Source: Brachypodium distachyon (lineage: Eukaryota > Streptophyta > Magnoliopsida > Poales > Poaceae). Taken from it: a DNA stretch of 64,000 bases. Shown here piece by piece: positions 45,148 through 56,812 of this stretch (position 1 is its first letter; every line of letters begins with the position of its first letter). The stretch lies in contig NC_016132.3 in assembly GCF_000005505.3 (NCBI RefSeq), positions 38,206,914 through 38,270,913 of the forward strand. The letters run 5' to 3'. The notes beneath the pieces are model-generated. The model was given only the letters and a program-made list of their open reading frames with translations, was not told where the DNA came from and did no database searches. Position numbers and translations under genes: made by a program.

Positions 45148-46980
45148 GGAGCAGCAATGGTCTTCGGCATTCGTGCTCGAGAGTCGAGAGGTCGGAGTTC
45201 ACTTCGGGCCTGCCTGCTTGGAAGGCTCGTTTTGAGCGCAATACCGGTGTGATTTACGGGCCCAATTTTTTTTCGGTCCAACATCAAAAACTTACTTGGG
45301 TGGTCGTTTTTGTCTTTAAAAAAACATGAATGGTCGTTTAGGTATTCTTTTACCCTCGTTTTCGGTCCGTTACACGTGGAAATAATAACGGACAGAGACC
45401 CGTATAACCTCCCGTACTCATTCAAGGTTTTCCACGAGAGGTCTGCTCTAACCGTCATCGTAAGATTTAGCGTTCTCCTCGTTTCCGGCCGCCGTCTTGG
45501 CACGGCAAGGTGGGGGGAACCTCGGTTTCTCTTAAGATTATTCAGAAGTGTTTGCATATTGTTTGGTTCCGATCTGCAACGCAACGGCGGAGGTTGTGTT
45601 GCCATCACGAATAAAGGTACTCCGGTTCTTCCTGTCCTGTGGTGGTGCCTCAACGGGTGTTGTTACGGAGCCAGAGATTTTCAATCCCCGTGGGTCTAGT
45701 GTACCCGATCTTGTGGATTTTGGATTGATCGTTTATACGTATCTGTTGAGTTTTTGTTAGTACGTCATGGTGCTTTTGTTGATCTTATCTTATGTAATTT
45801 TCTAATACTTCTCTGGCATTCCGATAAAGATCTTGCGATTCGACGACCTGAACGTTTAGGGAATCATCCCCGGCTCAAGTACGTTCAACGCTCATGGGTT
45901 CTCATCTTTTTGGATGAGCGACTCAAGAGATTTTTCAAAACCTTTGAAGGTAGTCAAGTTCGTGCAAAGATACCAGTAACGATGTTGCTGCTACAGTCTA
46001 GTTGCAATCTCTGTGTTGAAGTCTCAGTAGAATTTCATGTTGCAAAGTATGAAATAATGAAGAAGATGTCTTTAAGAGATTTCATTGTAATTCTTAATTA
46101 TACGAGTTACCTTGTAGTTTCTAGAGTCTACGATCCAAAGCATTGTAACTGTAGTGGTTCTCGTGCTTGAATAAAGTTACATGTTATTTAAAAAACTAAA
46201 ATAAATAAATAAAACTCCGTACGCACATCGTCGTGAAACAGAGAGATGGGACCGAGCGGAGGTGGCGTTGATGGGATCCAGTGGATCAAACAAAGACGGC
46301 GTGGTGCCGGGACATCCAGCGGAGGCGGCTGCATCAGCAGTGTAGCGGCGGTCTCTGGTGGCAACGGCGGCGGCGGATGCACCAGCGCGGCGGCTGCGGG
46401 ATCGTATGCTCATTTTATCCGCTTTCTTCTTGCTTTTGTATTTACGGTGGCGTTGCGCCCATTCTCCATGCGGATCCAGCGGATGCATCTATTTGGATTT
46501 GATGATTTGATCTATTCTGTAGTGCTCTGTTCTAGGATTTTTGTGAGATATGTAAGATTTTTTGTGTCCTGCAACTTTATTATTTAATTGAATTACTAAT
46601 ACTCGGTTACCTCATTATGGAATCACATGCTCATGGTTATAGGACGCATGGAATATATACTTGTTGGAAGAACTTTACACGTATGTGTTTTAAGGAAGAT
46701 GACGATTATCTCTGAGATACAATATATCTTGTATGAATATTGAAAAGACTGCTCGGGCACATTGTTAATCGGAAGGAGCCAGGTCATTGATTTGATTACA
46801 GCCCTAATGTCGACCTACATGATTAGTGGAATTTAAACATGATCGTGGCGCATTGCTCACAGCTGCAAGGACCCACAGTTAGGGTCCCTAAGGGATGAAC
46901 TATATCGTGGTTGGTAGTTTAATCTGGACTCTATCTGGAAACTAGTTTAAATCTAATGATTTAAAACTAGGACTCTTATT
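45148..46980. other. Intergenic region 5' of PPR2
   Basis: The first 150 bp should hold the PPR2 promoter; TTTACGGGCCCAATTTTTTT at about 45255 echoes a similar word upstream of PPR1 (about 37648). Open frames at 45754-46170 and 46177-46488 resemble nothing I know. 46240-46420 is a GC-rich GGCGG-type patch. Confidence 0.35.
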
Positions 46981-47184
46981 TGTAGATGCAGTATAAGAAG
47001 GTCCTTAGCTCCTAGCTCAGATTGCGGAATTGTGAGCGGCACCACGGAAAAGCGCAGAGGAATAGGGGGTAGACCATCCATCTGTAGATGCAGTATAAGA
47101 AGGTCCTTACCCCCTAGCCTCAAATTGCGGAATTGTGAGCGGCAACACGAAAAAGCGCAGAGGAACAGGGGGTAGACCACCCAA
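46981..47184. repeat. Tandem duplication of a 102-bp unit
   Basis: TGTAGATGCAGTATAAGAAG begins at 46981 and again at 47083. The units continue together through ATTGCGGAATTGTGAGCGGC and AAAAGCGCAGAGGAA with about ten differences. Confidence 0.85.
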
Positions 47185-47436
47185 TTTTTCCAACAAGATA
47201 TGGCTGGTTGTTTACGAAGCATCTTCTTCTGCCAAACACATGAATACATGCGGATTTTGATTCATTCCTAAATCTTTGTGCACGCTAAAATACACTTGTG
47301 AGTGTTTACAGGTAGAGAATTTTAAGTAGTTTCCAAGCGGGGCCTTCAGTTGTTCGCGACATGCTCCGTACTTTAGAACTTGATTTTGAGTCTTTTTTTT
47401 CTAGATAAAGCGTAACGAATTTCAACTTTATTTTGG

Positions 47437-48386
47437 ACGACTTTTACAGTACTCCGGTGCTCCAAAAACATACCTTGGAGTACCAACCATATCTGACCGC
47501 TAGTAACGAAGGGTAACTTAGTCATTTGTTAATTTTTCATCTCATGTCATCTTGGTCGCGTCGGGTGCGCTCTGGATATCGCATCTCCATCGAGCAGCTG
47601 TGCCGCCGGGCAGCCGCCGCCAGCCCGCTCTCACCGTCCGCTCGCCGTCTGGAGCGCTGGAAAGCGCCAATCGAGCCGCAGCGCAGTACCCCAGTTCTCT
47701 CCATCGAGCATCAGCGCTTCCCCCGATATCATGATCAACCTCGTCGTCGCTGTCTGCTCGCCGTCGGATTGCCGGCCGAAATATGTCTTTTCCAGGCGCT
47801 GAAAGTGCTCACGGCAGTTCCAATTGAGTCGCGCCGCCGCCCCCAGACAGATCGATCGACGGTCGTCGTCGCCGTCCGGACCACCGACTGCCGCCTGGGC
47901 CGCCTATTCTCCGCGCGCTCGAGGGCGCCATCGCTAGCGTTGGCTCGCCGGACGTCCCCTCCGCCCCCTAATATGGCGGCACGGCGAGCCCCATCGAACG
48001 CGGCAGCCTTGTCCATCCCGCCGGCGCAACTGCCTCGTCCCCTCTGGCGCAGCGGCCCTTCGAGCGCCGTCGTCGTCCGCTCAATCGGGGCCCTGCTGGC
48101 GAAACGGCCTCGGCCCTCTGCTGCCAGAGAAGTGCCTTCAACTGCTCCAATGGCGCGATGACCTCGTCCGCTCCATGGAGCACGAAGCATTTTTTTTTAA
48201 TCGAGTTGAGCACGGGGAAAAACTAAAATACCTTAGACAATTACGACTTTGTCCTCAGCTTGTGGTATTCCGGTGGTTTTTGACCTGGTACTCCCTAACT
48301 TAAGGATGGAGTACCAAATAATACTAACCGGTGGATTTGAACAAATGAACGGCTTATATTAAATCCGGGGTACCGTAAAAGAGCTC
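47437..48386. mobile_element. Possible Pack-MULE-like element
   Basis: TTATTTTGG (47428-47436) and TTATTTTGA (48387-48395) look like a 9-bp target duplication with one change. Just inside, TTTTACAGTACTCCGG and the inverted complement of CCGGGGTACCGTAAAA match at 14 of 16 positions. The interior (about 47560-48180) is strongly GC-rich and carries a 211-codon open frame (47526-48161) without family resemblance, unlike the AT-rich ends. A 9-bp duplication and a GC-rich cargo suggest a non-autonomous Mutator-like element that picked up gene sequence. TIRs are short and GGAGTACCAA is in direct, not inverted, order near both ends, so the call is tentative. Confidence 0.4.
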
Positions 48387-50196
48387 TTATTTTGAGGGTT
48401 AGAACCTGATTAGGGTAGAATTTTGTATGGTTATATACAAACTAAGTTTGTCTAGTCATAAATAAATAAATAAATAATGTACGAAAAGCAAGTACCACTC
48501 ATGTTTTTGAACCGTGGGATCAACTATGAATTGGCCTCGTCTTCAAAGTTATTTTGTATGTAATACCTCCGTCCTAAAAAGGATGTCGCAAATTTTTTAA
48601 AATATGGATGTATTTAGACATGTTTTAATGTCTAGGTACATTCAAATTTAAATAAATTTGAGACATCCTTTTCTGGACGGAGGGAGTATATAACTTACAA
48701 ACTAAAAGCCTCAAACATGTACTGACATGTACTGACAAACTAAAAGCCTCAAACATGTACTGACATTTCACAAAAGTTAAACACCTTCAAACAACTAATT
48801 AGTATCATTTGAGACTATAAGTGGAAAAATGGGGACTGGCAATGGAAACTAAATTATCTTAAACCCTTTGTAATTTCAGAGGCAATTCAAACGATAAAGA
48901 AAAAAAAAGTATTTCTAGAAGCATCAGGCTCTCTTCCTCGAGCCACTGAACAAGTTATTCCGGATCCCGACGCCTCAACGCGCTTTCTGTCAACCAAGCA
49001 TTACAAGTTCAGAACGCACTTTCACGCTGCAAAAAAAAGTGAAGAAAAGCACCTCAAAGAAAGCAAGGCACCTGCGTAAACCAATCCACCGTGAATCAGG
49101 CCAACGGAAAAGAAAACCTTAAAAGCGTGTGGTTAGCAGCTCCACATTTGTCATTAGAACAAATCCCATGCTCTTTTACCTGATTAGCAGCAGCATCCTG
49201 ATGAGCTTATCCTGCTCAAAGGGAATAAGAAAGTGGTGAGCGAAATGAAAAGGCAATGCATTATGCATATGCTTCACTTTTTATTTGCCACTGCTATGGG
49301 CAACACGACGACTAGCTAGGGCCCTTCTTCTTCTTTTTTTACTTGTATGCAAAGTGATACTGGTGTCATGGCTTTAAAGCTGGTTGCTTCATGCACTCTG
49401 ATGTGAGGGACAAAAAAAAGGTAATTTGCTTCCTTATCTTTGTTTGCCCAGAAAGCCAGAAATCCAGATGCCCAACCTATCTCCAGTTTTTTTTTCCTTC
49501 ATGATTAAGCATCAAGGCAGGGGGCTAAGGCATCCACACATCAAGAACAATGCTGCACCATAATTCTATTACTTTTTTCATGAAGAATCAATACCAAAGA
49601 AGAAAATCTAAGAGACGTTTTATTCTTATTCCAGCAAATAAGCAAAGTGGAGACATTTTATTCTTATTGGCCTTAGTTGGCTGTAGTGATCTAAAATTCG
49701 TTTACTGTTGAACTATTTGTATTTCTATATTTACAAAATGAGCTTTTTAGTTTAGTATGCAGAGATAACAGAAGGCCGAGGCTGAAAACGTGGAAACAGT
49801 TTGAAACCAAGGATACAAGTGTGTAAAGTTAAAGTTTGAAAGTTAAACAAAAAGGAAAGGCAAGAGGCACCTCACATTTCCAAAACCAAGCATTATTAAA
49901 GATCAGCCTCCACAAAAGCAAAGCCAGCATTAGAATAGACACAAGTACACACCATTGCAGGGGCAGATGCACAGTCATCAGGATGAAAAAGTAGTCCTCC
50001 AAGGGGAGAAGAAAGGCAAGCTTGCACCAGGACACTCCAAGAAACACTACCACCCAAATCAGCAGGAGTAAGACAAGCCAAATCAAGGGCAAGAAGGAGC
50101 CAAGAACACCAAAGCCATAGCATAAAAACCAAAGGCTTAGCAGTGCACATAAGAAGAACACAGCAGGAGCAGGAGCAAGACCTCAACACCATCGAC
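48387..50196. other. Intergenic region and tetraspanin leader
   Basis: Contains a Stowaway (48564-48688) and a short tandem duplication of about 33 bp just after it (about 48695-48763, ACAAACTAAAAGCCTCAAAC). The last few hundred bases should be the tetraspanin promoter and leader. No other gene is seen. Confidence 0.45.
48564..48688. mobile_element. Stowaway MITE
   Basis: TACCTCCGTCCTAAAAAGGATG at the left pairs with CATCCTTTTCTGGACGGAGG and GAGTA at the right, about 125 bp in all. It carries the ATGTATTTAGACATG core of Triticeae-type Stowaways. Confidence 0.85.
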
Positions 50197-51948
50197 ATGA
50201 TGATGGGCGGCATGTACACTCCGCGTTTCAGCAACGTGATGATTGGCTACCTCAACCTGGCGACGCTCCTGGCCTCAATCCCAGTCATCGGAGCAGGGCT
50301 CTGGCTGGCCAAGGGCTCGACGACAACGTGCTCGTCGATACTGCAGACGCCTCTCCTCATCATCGGCTTCGTCGTCCTCCTCATCTCCCTTGCTGGTTTT
50401 GTCGGCGCCTGCTTCCACGTCGCCTGGGCACTGTGGCTGTACCTACTCGCCGTGATGATCCTCATCGGGGTGCTGCTTGGGCTCACCATGTTCGGCTTTG
50501 CCGTGACGGCGGGAGGCGGTGGCACGCAGGTGCAAGGCAGGCCATACAGGGAGTACCACATCTCGGACTACTCCTCATGGCTCCAGAAGCATATGCAGGA
50601 CATCAAGTACTGGAAGCCGGCACTTGCCTGCGTCGTTGGGTCCAAGGCCTGCCCTAAGATCTCCAATTGGACTCCCATGGATTACCTCCAGCATGATCTC
50701 ACGCCATCGCAGGTTTGCAGTGTCAGCCACTTGTCCATTTTCTTCCATATATTGATCTTGTTGTTATTGCGCTATTGCCACTGAACTGTACCGAGCTCTA
50801 TTCTGTTCAAGAACCAAGCAGTTGTGAAGAAATGGAAATAAACAAATTAGTTAAACAATTTATTGCCACAGTTTATCAGTTGCATCATCTTGGATGTGTG
50901 AGATTAAACCATCTCGAGCACATATCTATTCTTAGTGCCTATCTGTTCATGAAAATACAGCAAGATACTCCCTCCGTTCCTAAATACTTGTCGTGGTTTT
51001 AATGCAATTATTTAGGAACGGAGGGAGTAATTGATTGCTGAGACTGAACAGACAGCAAAGAATTAAGGTGACCTCAGGATAACAAATTAGATGTACTGTA
51101 CCTCTAACTAGGGAGTGTTTTTATTGCTCCTGCGCTTCTTTTACTCTAATACAAGTTGTAGCTCTAACCCATAGCTATGGTTCTGAATGGAACTATCAAC
51201 TACCCTGCAGTCTGGCTGCTGCAAACCACCAACCTCATGCACCTACAGCGGGGGGATGCCGGTTGGAGCGCAGGATGAAGACTGCTTCCGGTGGAACAAT
51301 GCCCCGAACATCCTATGCTACCAATGCGACTCATGCAAGGCTGGCGTGATGGAGCAAGTGCGCCAGGACTGGCACAAGATCTCCGTGCTCAACGTCATCG
51401 TGCTCGTCTTCCTCATCTGCGTCTGCGCCTGTGGGTGCTGTGCCTTCAGAAACGCCCGCCGCTCCGTGTCCGAGTACCCATACGGGGTAAACCGCATGTC
51501 CAAGATCAATCCTCGCTGGGACTACTACTGGTACTTTCAGCAAAAAAAATAAAATGAACTTGTGACTCCATTTCTGTTCTGGATACTTTTTTCCATTGGC
51601 ATTTTTTTTCTCTTCAAATGCTGGGTTTCACTTTCAGCCATGAGAACTCATTGCCACAACCTCATGATTAAAGGAAACAATAGACTTGTTTATTTATGAA
51701 AAAAATGCTTATTCAATTGAAAAAAGGGGGGTGTTTCTTTTGTTTTGTTATTGCAACTGCATAATCATGCTTCACTGCTTCTTCATTGCCAGAGTTCTTT
51801 AAACACAAAAAAACTAATGATCGAACATGCAATTAATATAACGCTATGTTAATTTGTGTCCATTTATTTACTTTAGTTTCTTAACACAGCTTTATGCTTT
51901 TGCTACAGGTGGCGATGGTTCCGCGATAGGAGAGAACAGATGTATTAG
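50197..51948 (+). CDS. Tetraspanin (plant TET family)
   Basis: Three exons, 50197-50712, 51211-51530 and 51909-51948, give 291 residues. Four membrane spans are visible (around IGYLNLATLLASIPVIGAG, LIIGFVVLLISLAGFVGAC, LYLLAVMILIGVLLGLTMF and VIVLVFLICVCACGCCAF). The large outer loop carries the plant-specific GCCKPPTSC motif and further cysteines (CYQCDSC). Exon 3, only 13 codons, restores the usual tail DYYWWRWFRDRREQMY; reading through its intron would wrongly end in YFQQKK. Plant tetraspanins organise membrane microdomains and exosomes. The chosen ATG follows the leader; upstream in-frame ATG 50143 would add 18 polar residues and is less likely. A Stowaway lies in intron 1. Confidence 0.92.
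50966..51029. mobile_element. Short Stowaway MITE in tetraspanin intron 1
   Basis: TACTCCCTCCGTTCCTAAAT to ATTTAGGAACGGAGGGAGTA, only 64 bp. The arm contains ACTTGTCGTGGTTTTA as in the 26653 element; the right arm lacks its matching inner half, so this is an internally deleted copy. Confidence 0.85.
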
Positions 51949-53848
51949 TTAGCTACTGGTACTCAACCAACCAATGTATAATATTTTCTTCCTGATAAAT
52001 GGCTGAGGGTTGGGTCATTTCCGCATAGCACGCTGGGTTTTCATATGTTAATTTTCCATTAGTGTCCAATAATTAGTCTTCTGTAGATAGTTCAGCATGA
52101 CGAAAGTACAAGATGGTGAAGTGGAATGGCATGTCAAGTTTCTGCAGTATGGTAGTCAAAGTGTTTTGCATTTTGTAGCATATTCTACTTGGTGAGTTCA
52201 AAAGAGAAGTGAATATATCTATGGGGAAAAGATAAGACCAGTCAGCTATATGACTATATACTGTTGGTGTGACTTCTATATTTGTCATGGTTTGGCCATG
52301 TCTACCTATGCTATCATACCGGTGGACCCCTAAATTGAAGCTAAATCTAAGACAGGCTCTTCATCTTCAGCACCCATGGACCTCTTCCTTTTTAGAACGA
52401 CCATGATATTTTTTTTATGCTTAGATAGTTGGATCTTGGATGCAGCTGAGCGATATTTCAGAAAGCACTTCTAATTCAAGGGAAAAATATAACGGGAAGA
52501 GACATATGATAAAACAAGTTATCAGAACTGTGCAATGATCATCAATGATCTGTGATTATTATATTAGTAACAATAGAATATATTCCTCTTGACCTTTCAC
52601 ATGTAAATTGATGCCGGATAGATGCTGCAGCAGTTGCACCTTATAAGAATAATACTAGCCCGAACCTCGAAAGGTGACAAAGGATTACTAGACTACATGT
52701 ATTCCAAGCTTTGAGACAATCAGACTCTAGGAAGCAAAGTAATTGAGTGTCCCATGTCAGCTATGACTGACAAACAAGATGCTGATACAATGCAAATTCT
52801 GGAACATAACAGATGCAAAGAACAAGTATGAAATGGACTCACCTCTTTGCAACCGATGTTCCATGTGGGGGGTGATTCTGAGCAGTAGGAGCATGGAGGA
52901 GACTGGGACCTAAACAAGCTCTTGACCTCTACCCACTTTGAAGCCCAGGGTCCATTCCAGCTCAAACACTTCAAGTTTAATGGTCTTTTTAATTGAGTAT
53001 TGTCAAGTTTCAAAGCTTGCAAAAACACTACATTGATGCAAGAAGGCACAGCACATTATTGAAACCAACAGATTATGACATGTATAGTACACTTGAGGAT
53101 TCTTCGTGTAGCCCATGTACTGAACAGATGGTTAGCACAGGTATAATTAGTTTAGGTAATCACTTTATTCTATATTATCATTATATGACAAGTACAACAG
53201 GGAGCATTGTTCCATTCCAGTTGGCAGGTAAACCCTGCAATGGACAGGTCATTGAACATCCATTGCAATTTGCAAGTCTGACTAACAACTGCCAGGCAGC
53301 TAAATCTGGAAAAATGAGGGCAGTGTTACGGATAAGGAAATGGGCCATCAGGACAAGTAGGGCTGCAGTAAATTGGAACTACCGAACTAGTTCTATGCAG
53401 TACTCTCAACTCTGCAGCACAACATAATAGCCTTCCAAAATATGAAAATGAAAGAGAGGTGAGGAATATGAGCAATAGATTAGTAATAATCATTAGCAGT
53501 TCCAGTACTAATTCCATACAAGCTTTGTACCATGAATGTATCAGAAGGTTGCAGACATCGGTCATTTCAGATCACAAGAACAGAATTAGATCATATGGTT
53601 TATTCTAAATACACAGAACAACTACTCCATTACAATGAAGACAAATTGGAAATTTTCATCATATTAAAACAAAATACCACCATTTTGGGATTGCTGTTGA
53701 AAGAAGAGGTACAACTAGTGTTACACCCAAAAGGGTTGTCCCATTCTTGAACAACTGTTGCACAGAACATATTTAGGCTATCTGAAAAATAGGGATGAAA
53801 GCAGCAGCAGAGACGAGTTAGACGCCTTGCCGTTTCCAGAGGAGCTCT
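51949..53848. other. Intergenic sequence, nothing recognised
   Basis: AT-rich DNA between a plus-strand and a minus-strand gene, which converge here. It should hold both 3' untranslated regions. No gene, RNA or transposon was recognised. Confidence 0.4.
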
Positions 53849-55138
53849 TTAAGCCATTGCAGCTTTCTTTTCTGCCTCAATCTGTTTTAACTCGGCCAAC
53901 CTTTCCACCCATGCCCGATCTCTTGCCACTGCAGCCATCTTCCTTTCTGTGCGTTCTGCCTCCTTTCTCTTCACAGCAACAGAATATTGTGCTTTGCGCT
54001 TCCTCTTCTCAGCCTGGCAAAGCAAGATATATGAAATGAATGTAAGTTTGGTCAGAAAGAAAAGAAATTAGATCAAGCATTAGCCATACTCATAAATGAA
54101 GAATTCAGAACTGTGTATTGAAAACTGAAACTAACTTGCATGAAGTCCATGAAAAGAACATAGACTAAGCAGGAGGAGCAAAACCAAATAAAAACTACAC
54201 TGCATGAACGCACAGGACTTGCATGAACCCGTCCAAACTATGATTAGCTAGTTACACTCCATGATATTTATTACTCCCTCCGTCCTGAAATAAGTGACGT
54301 GAATTTGTATAAGAATCTATGCAAATCCACGTCACTTATTTTGGGACGGAGGGAGTATTTAGGACTGCTTGGTAGCAATAAAAACTACACTTGTTCTAGT
54401 TATCGTGCATCATATCATATATTTTCAGAATTTCACTCGCCTATTATTGTCACATCCACGTAGCGCCGGATAGGCTTTGATAACCTTGCATTATCAAATC
54501 ACGTAATTAAACCAGCACTAAGGGGAACAGAACAAATGCACACCATGATGAAGTCCTTGCGCTGCTTGATCCGCTTCTTCTCCTTCCTCCCCTGCACGCT
54601 CCCCTCATTTGGCTGGCTCGACGGGATAGGCTCCCCCGGCTTGCACTTCACCCAGTAATGCGGACCTGTGGACGAATAAACAGCAGCATCAGTGTTAACT
54701 GAACTGAAACTGCAAGAGCGATGACACGTTTCGAATGAACATCACAAATCCAAGGGTTCCCACAGCAGAGAGCGCGAAATTAACCGAAATGATAATGAAG
54801 ATCGTAGAACTCCCAACTACTGAAAAACGCGGAGCGGCAGAGATCAGCGCACCTTTGGGGCGCAGGCTGGCCCTCTTCCGCCTGGACACGAACCCCGGCC
54901 GACGCTTCGGGAATCTGGTCTCCGTGAGCCCCCTGAACAGGCTGGCCCCCATTTCCGGCGCCCGGGCGACGGCGGCTCCAGCGGCGGCGGAGAACGGCCG
55001 GAGCGCGATCGGATCCATGAGCCGAAGGGGGCGGAAAGGAGGAGGCAGAGGAGAAGGAACCGGAGCGCGCCGGAGTAGTGACGCCGTCGGAGAGGAGAGG
55101 GGCGGGAGGGCTCGCCGGAGAGCTCGGAGGAGCGCCAT
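53849..55138 (-). CDS. Small basic protein, probably mitochondrial or plastid
   Basis: Three exons, 54853-55138, 54544-54665 and 53849-54013, join in frame to 190 residues. I do not recognise the family. The N-terminal 60 or so residues (MALLRALRRALPPLSSPTAS) are rich in Arg, Ser and Pro with no acidic residue, an organelle presequence. The body has a HYWVKCKPGEPIPS motif, then a very basic run (GRKEKKRIKQRKDFIM) and a charged, probably helical tail (AEKRKRKAQ to IEAEKKAAMA). Size, charge and import signal would suit a plant-specific mitoribosomal or other RNA-binding subunit, but that is a guess. Intron 2 contains a Stowaway. The first ATG of the frame is used. Confidence 0.85.
54272..54357. 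mobile_element. Stowaway MITE in intron 2 of the small basic protein gene
   Basis: TACTCCCTCCGTCCTGAAAT with ATTTTGGGACGGAGGGAGTA as inverted end, 86 bp. Inner arms AAGTGACGTG(A/G)ATTTG pair almost perfectly. Confidence 0.9.
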
Positions 55139-56812
55139 GGGACCGAATGTTCTAGAAGGTTGCTGCGCTGGGCTAGGGTTTTAGCGGGGCACTCTTCTGG
55201 GATGCGAGCTCGCGGCCAGTTGAAACTTGGAACGGCTGAAGGCGGCTTTACAGGATTACGTAAACAGGAGGGCTACGCGTAATGCTTGTACCAGTTCATA
55301 ACTTCACATGGGGAAAATGTTTATGAAGGACTTTTCAATCAAAATATTAACATTATTAAAGTGCTCTTTTTCTATCAATAAAAATGATGAAAGCGCTATA
55401 AGGTCTCTAGCAAGAGGAACTCCATGGAAATGGAAATTGTTGCAACTTGTAAGAGCACCAACATTGTAGAAAATAGAGAAGATTTCCCTGACAAGGTAAT
55501 CTTTACAAAGGAACCGCTTCTATGCATTCAGATAATAAGAAGACAGAACCAGTACCAAACATTGTTGTATTTTAGCGATTTTTTTTATGTGGGCTGGGTT
55601 TCCAACTTGTCACGCCCTAACTTGAAATATACACTGTGTATGCTCTAAGTGCCTCTTATGCACTTTCATAAAGTGCAAGACTCATGTGGGTCATATCTGC
55701 AAATTTCTATGATTTGGTTCCTGCAAGATTTAGAAAGCCCTGACATCTTACATCTTTTTCATTTCTAAACTTTTATAATCATGCGCTTCAATAGAAAGGC
55801 GGGTTGATCTTCAGAAGCAGAAAGGAGAATCCACTCACTACAAAAAAGAAGAACATCTTATAAGAAAATCACGGATGTTTGATTCTTTGCGTAATTTTTG
55901 AATTATTTTTTGCAATTTTGGAAAATGGTAAGTGGAGTAGCTTTTCTTTAGTAGGTACTCCTCTGTTCCATATTAATTGTCGTTGATTTAATACAAACTT
56001 GTACTAAATCAGCCGCAATTAATATGGAACGGAGGTAGTAGGTAACAAATAAAATAAAATGAATTTTTGCAAGTGAACAATGCATATGCACGTGCAAACT
56101 TTTTATTCTGAAATTTGCAGAAGAAGAAAATGCTATCTAAATTGAGAATACTCTTAAATCCCAGACTTCCCTAATGTGTATGTAAAGTATAAACAGCAGA
56201 ATCTTTTTAGGCCCTGCTCCTAAAGTAGCTGATGCTGCTTGCACAGTTGCAGATAGACGCCTTTGTCTCTACTCAGAAATTGCCTTCTGCTTTTGTTAGT
56301 TGGTTAGGCTGAATTTCTCATCTTGCAAATCACTCATCCACAATCAATCACAATCACATAACAATGGATTCAAAGTTTAGTTGAGCAACGTAATGGGGGA
56401 AATGACGATATCAATGTCAAGAAACTGCTAAAATTGGGCATTTGCATGGTAAACGGCAACACGATGTAAACATGCTCCCATCACTAATCTCCCCTGCTAG
56501 CATGACATCCATATTTACATACAGATGAATTGCAAGTTGCAGCAATCAAGAGTCATCACAAAAACTAATCCACTGTTACCTCTGAGAAATTCTCTCCTCG
56601 TACTAGCAATTCCTAGCGACACCAAAAATTTCTAGGCCACCTAAAGCATTAAGAAAAGCTAAAAAGGCTATGTAGTAGAGCAGGATCATCTGCATTATCT
56701 CCCTCTAGCAAAAGATTGTCTTGTGTCCTAATGGTGTTATAAGCAGAGTACTAGTAAAAGGCTACCCAGTGCTCGCCTGTCAAAAATTCAGATGTAGATT
56801 TGCTGCCGCAGC
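55139..56812. other. Intergenic region
   Basis: Promoter side of the small protein gene, one Stowaway (55956-56040) and the 3' untranslated side of the PLATZ gene. No other gene is seen. Confidence 0.45.
55956..56040. mobile_element. Stowaway MITE
   Basis: TACTCCTCTGTTCCATATTA with TAATATGGAACGGAGGTAGTA as inverted end, 85 bp, with TTAATACAAACTTGTACTAA at the centre. Confidence 0.85.

Noticed and set aside
47526..48161. 211-codon plus-strand frame as a gene
   Set aside because: Low-complexity Arg/Ala/Pro/Ser composition and a GC-rich antisense frame of similar length. It lies inside a probable transposon, so it is reported only as cargo.
51531..51552. Tetraspanin ending at 51552 (tail YFQQKK)
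   Set aside because: The GT at 51531 and the AG before 51909 restore the conserved WWRWFRDRREQMY tail in phase, so read-through is an intron artefact.
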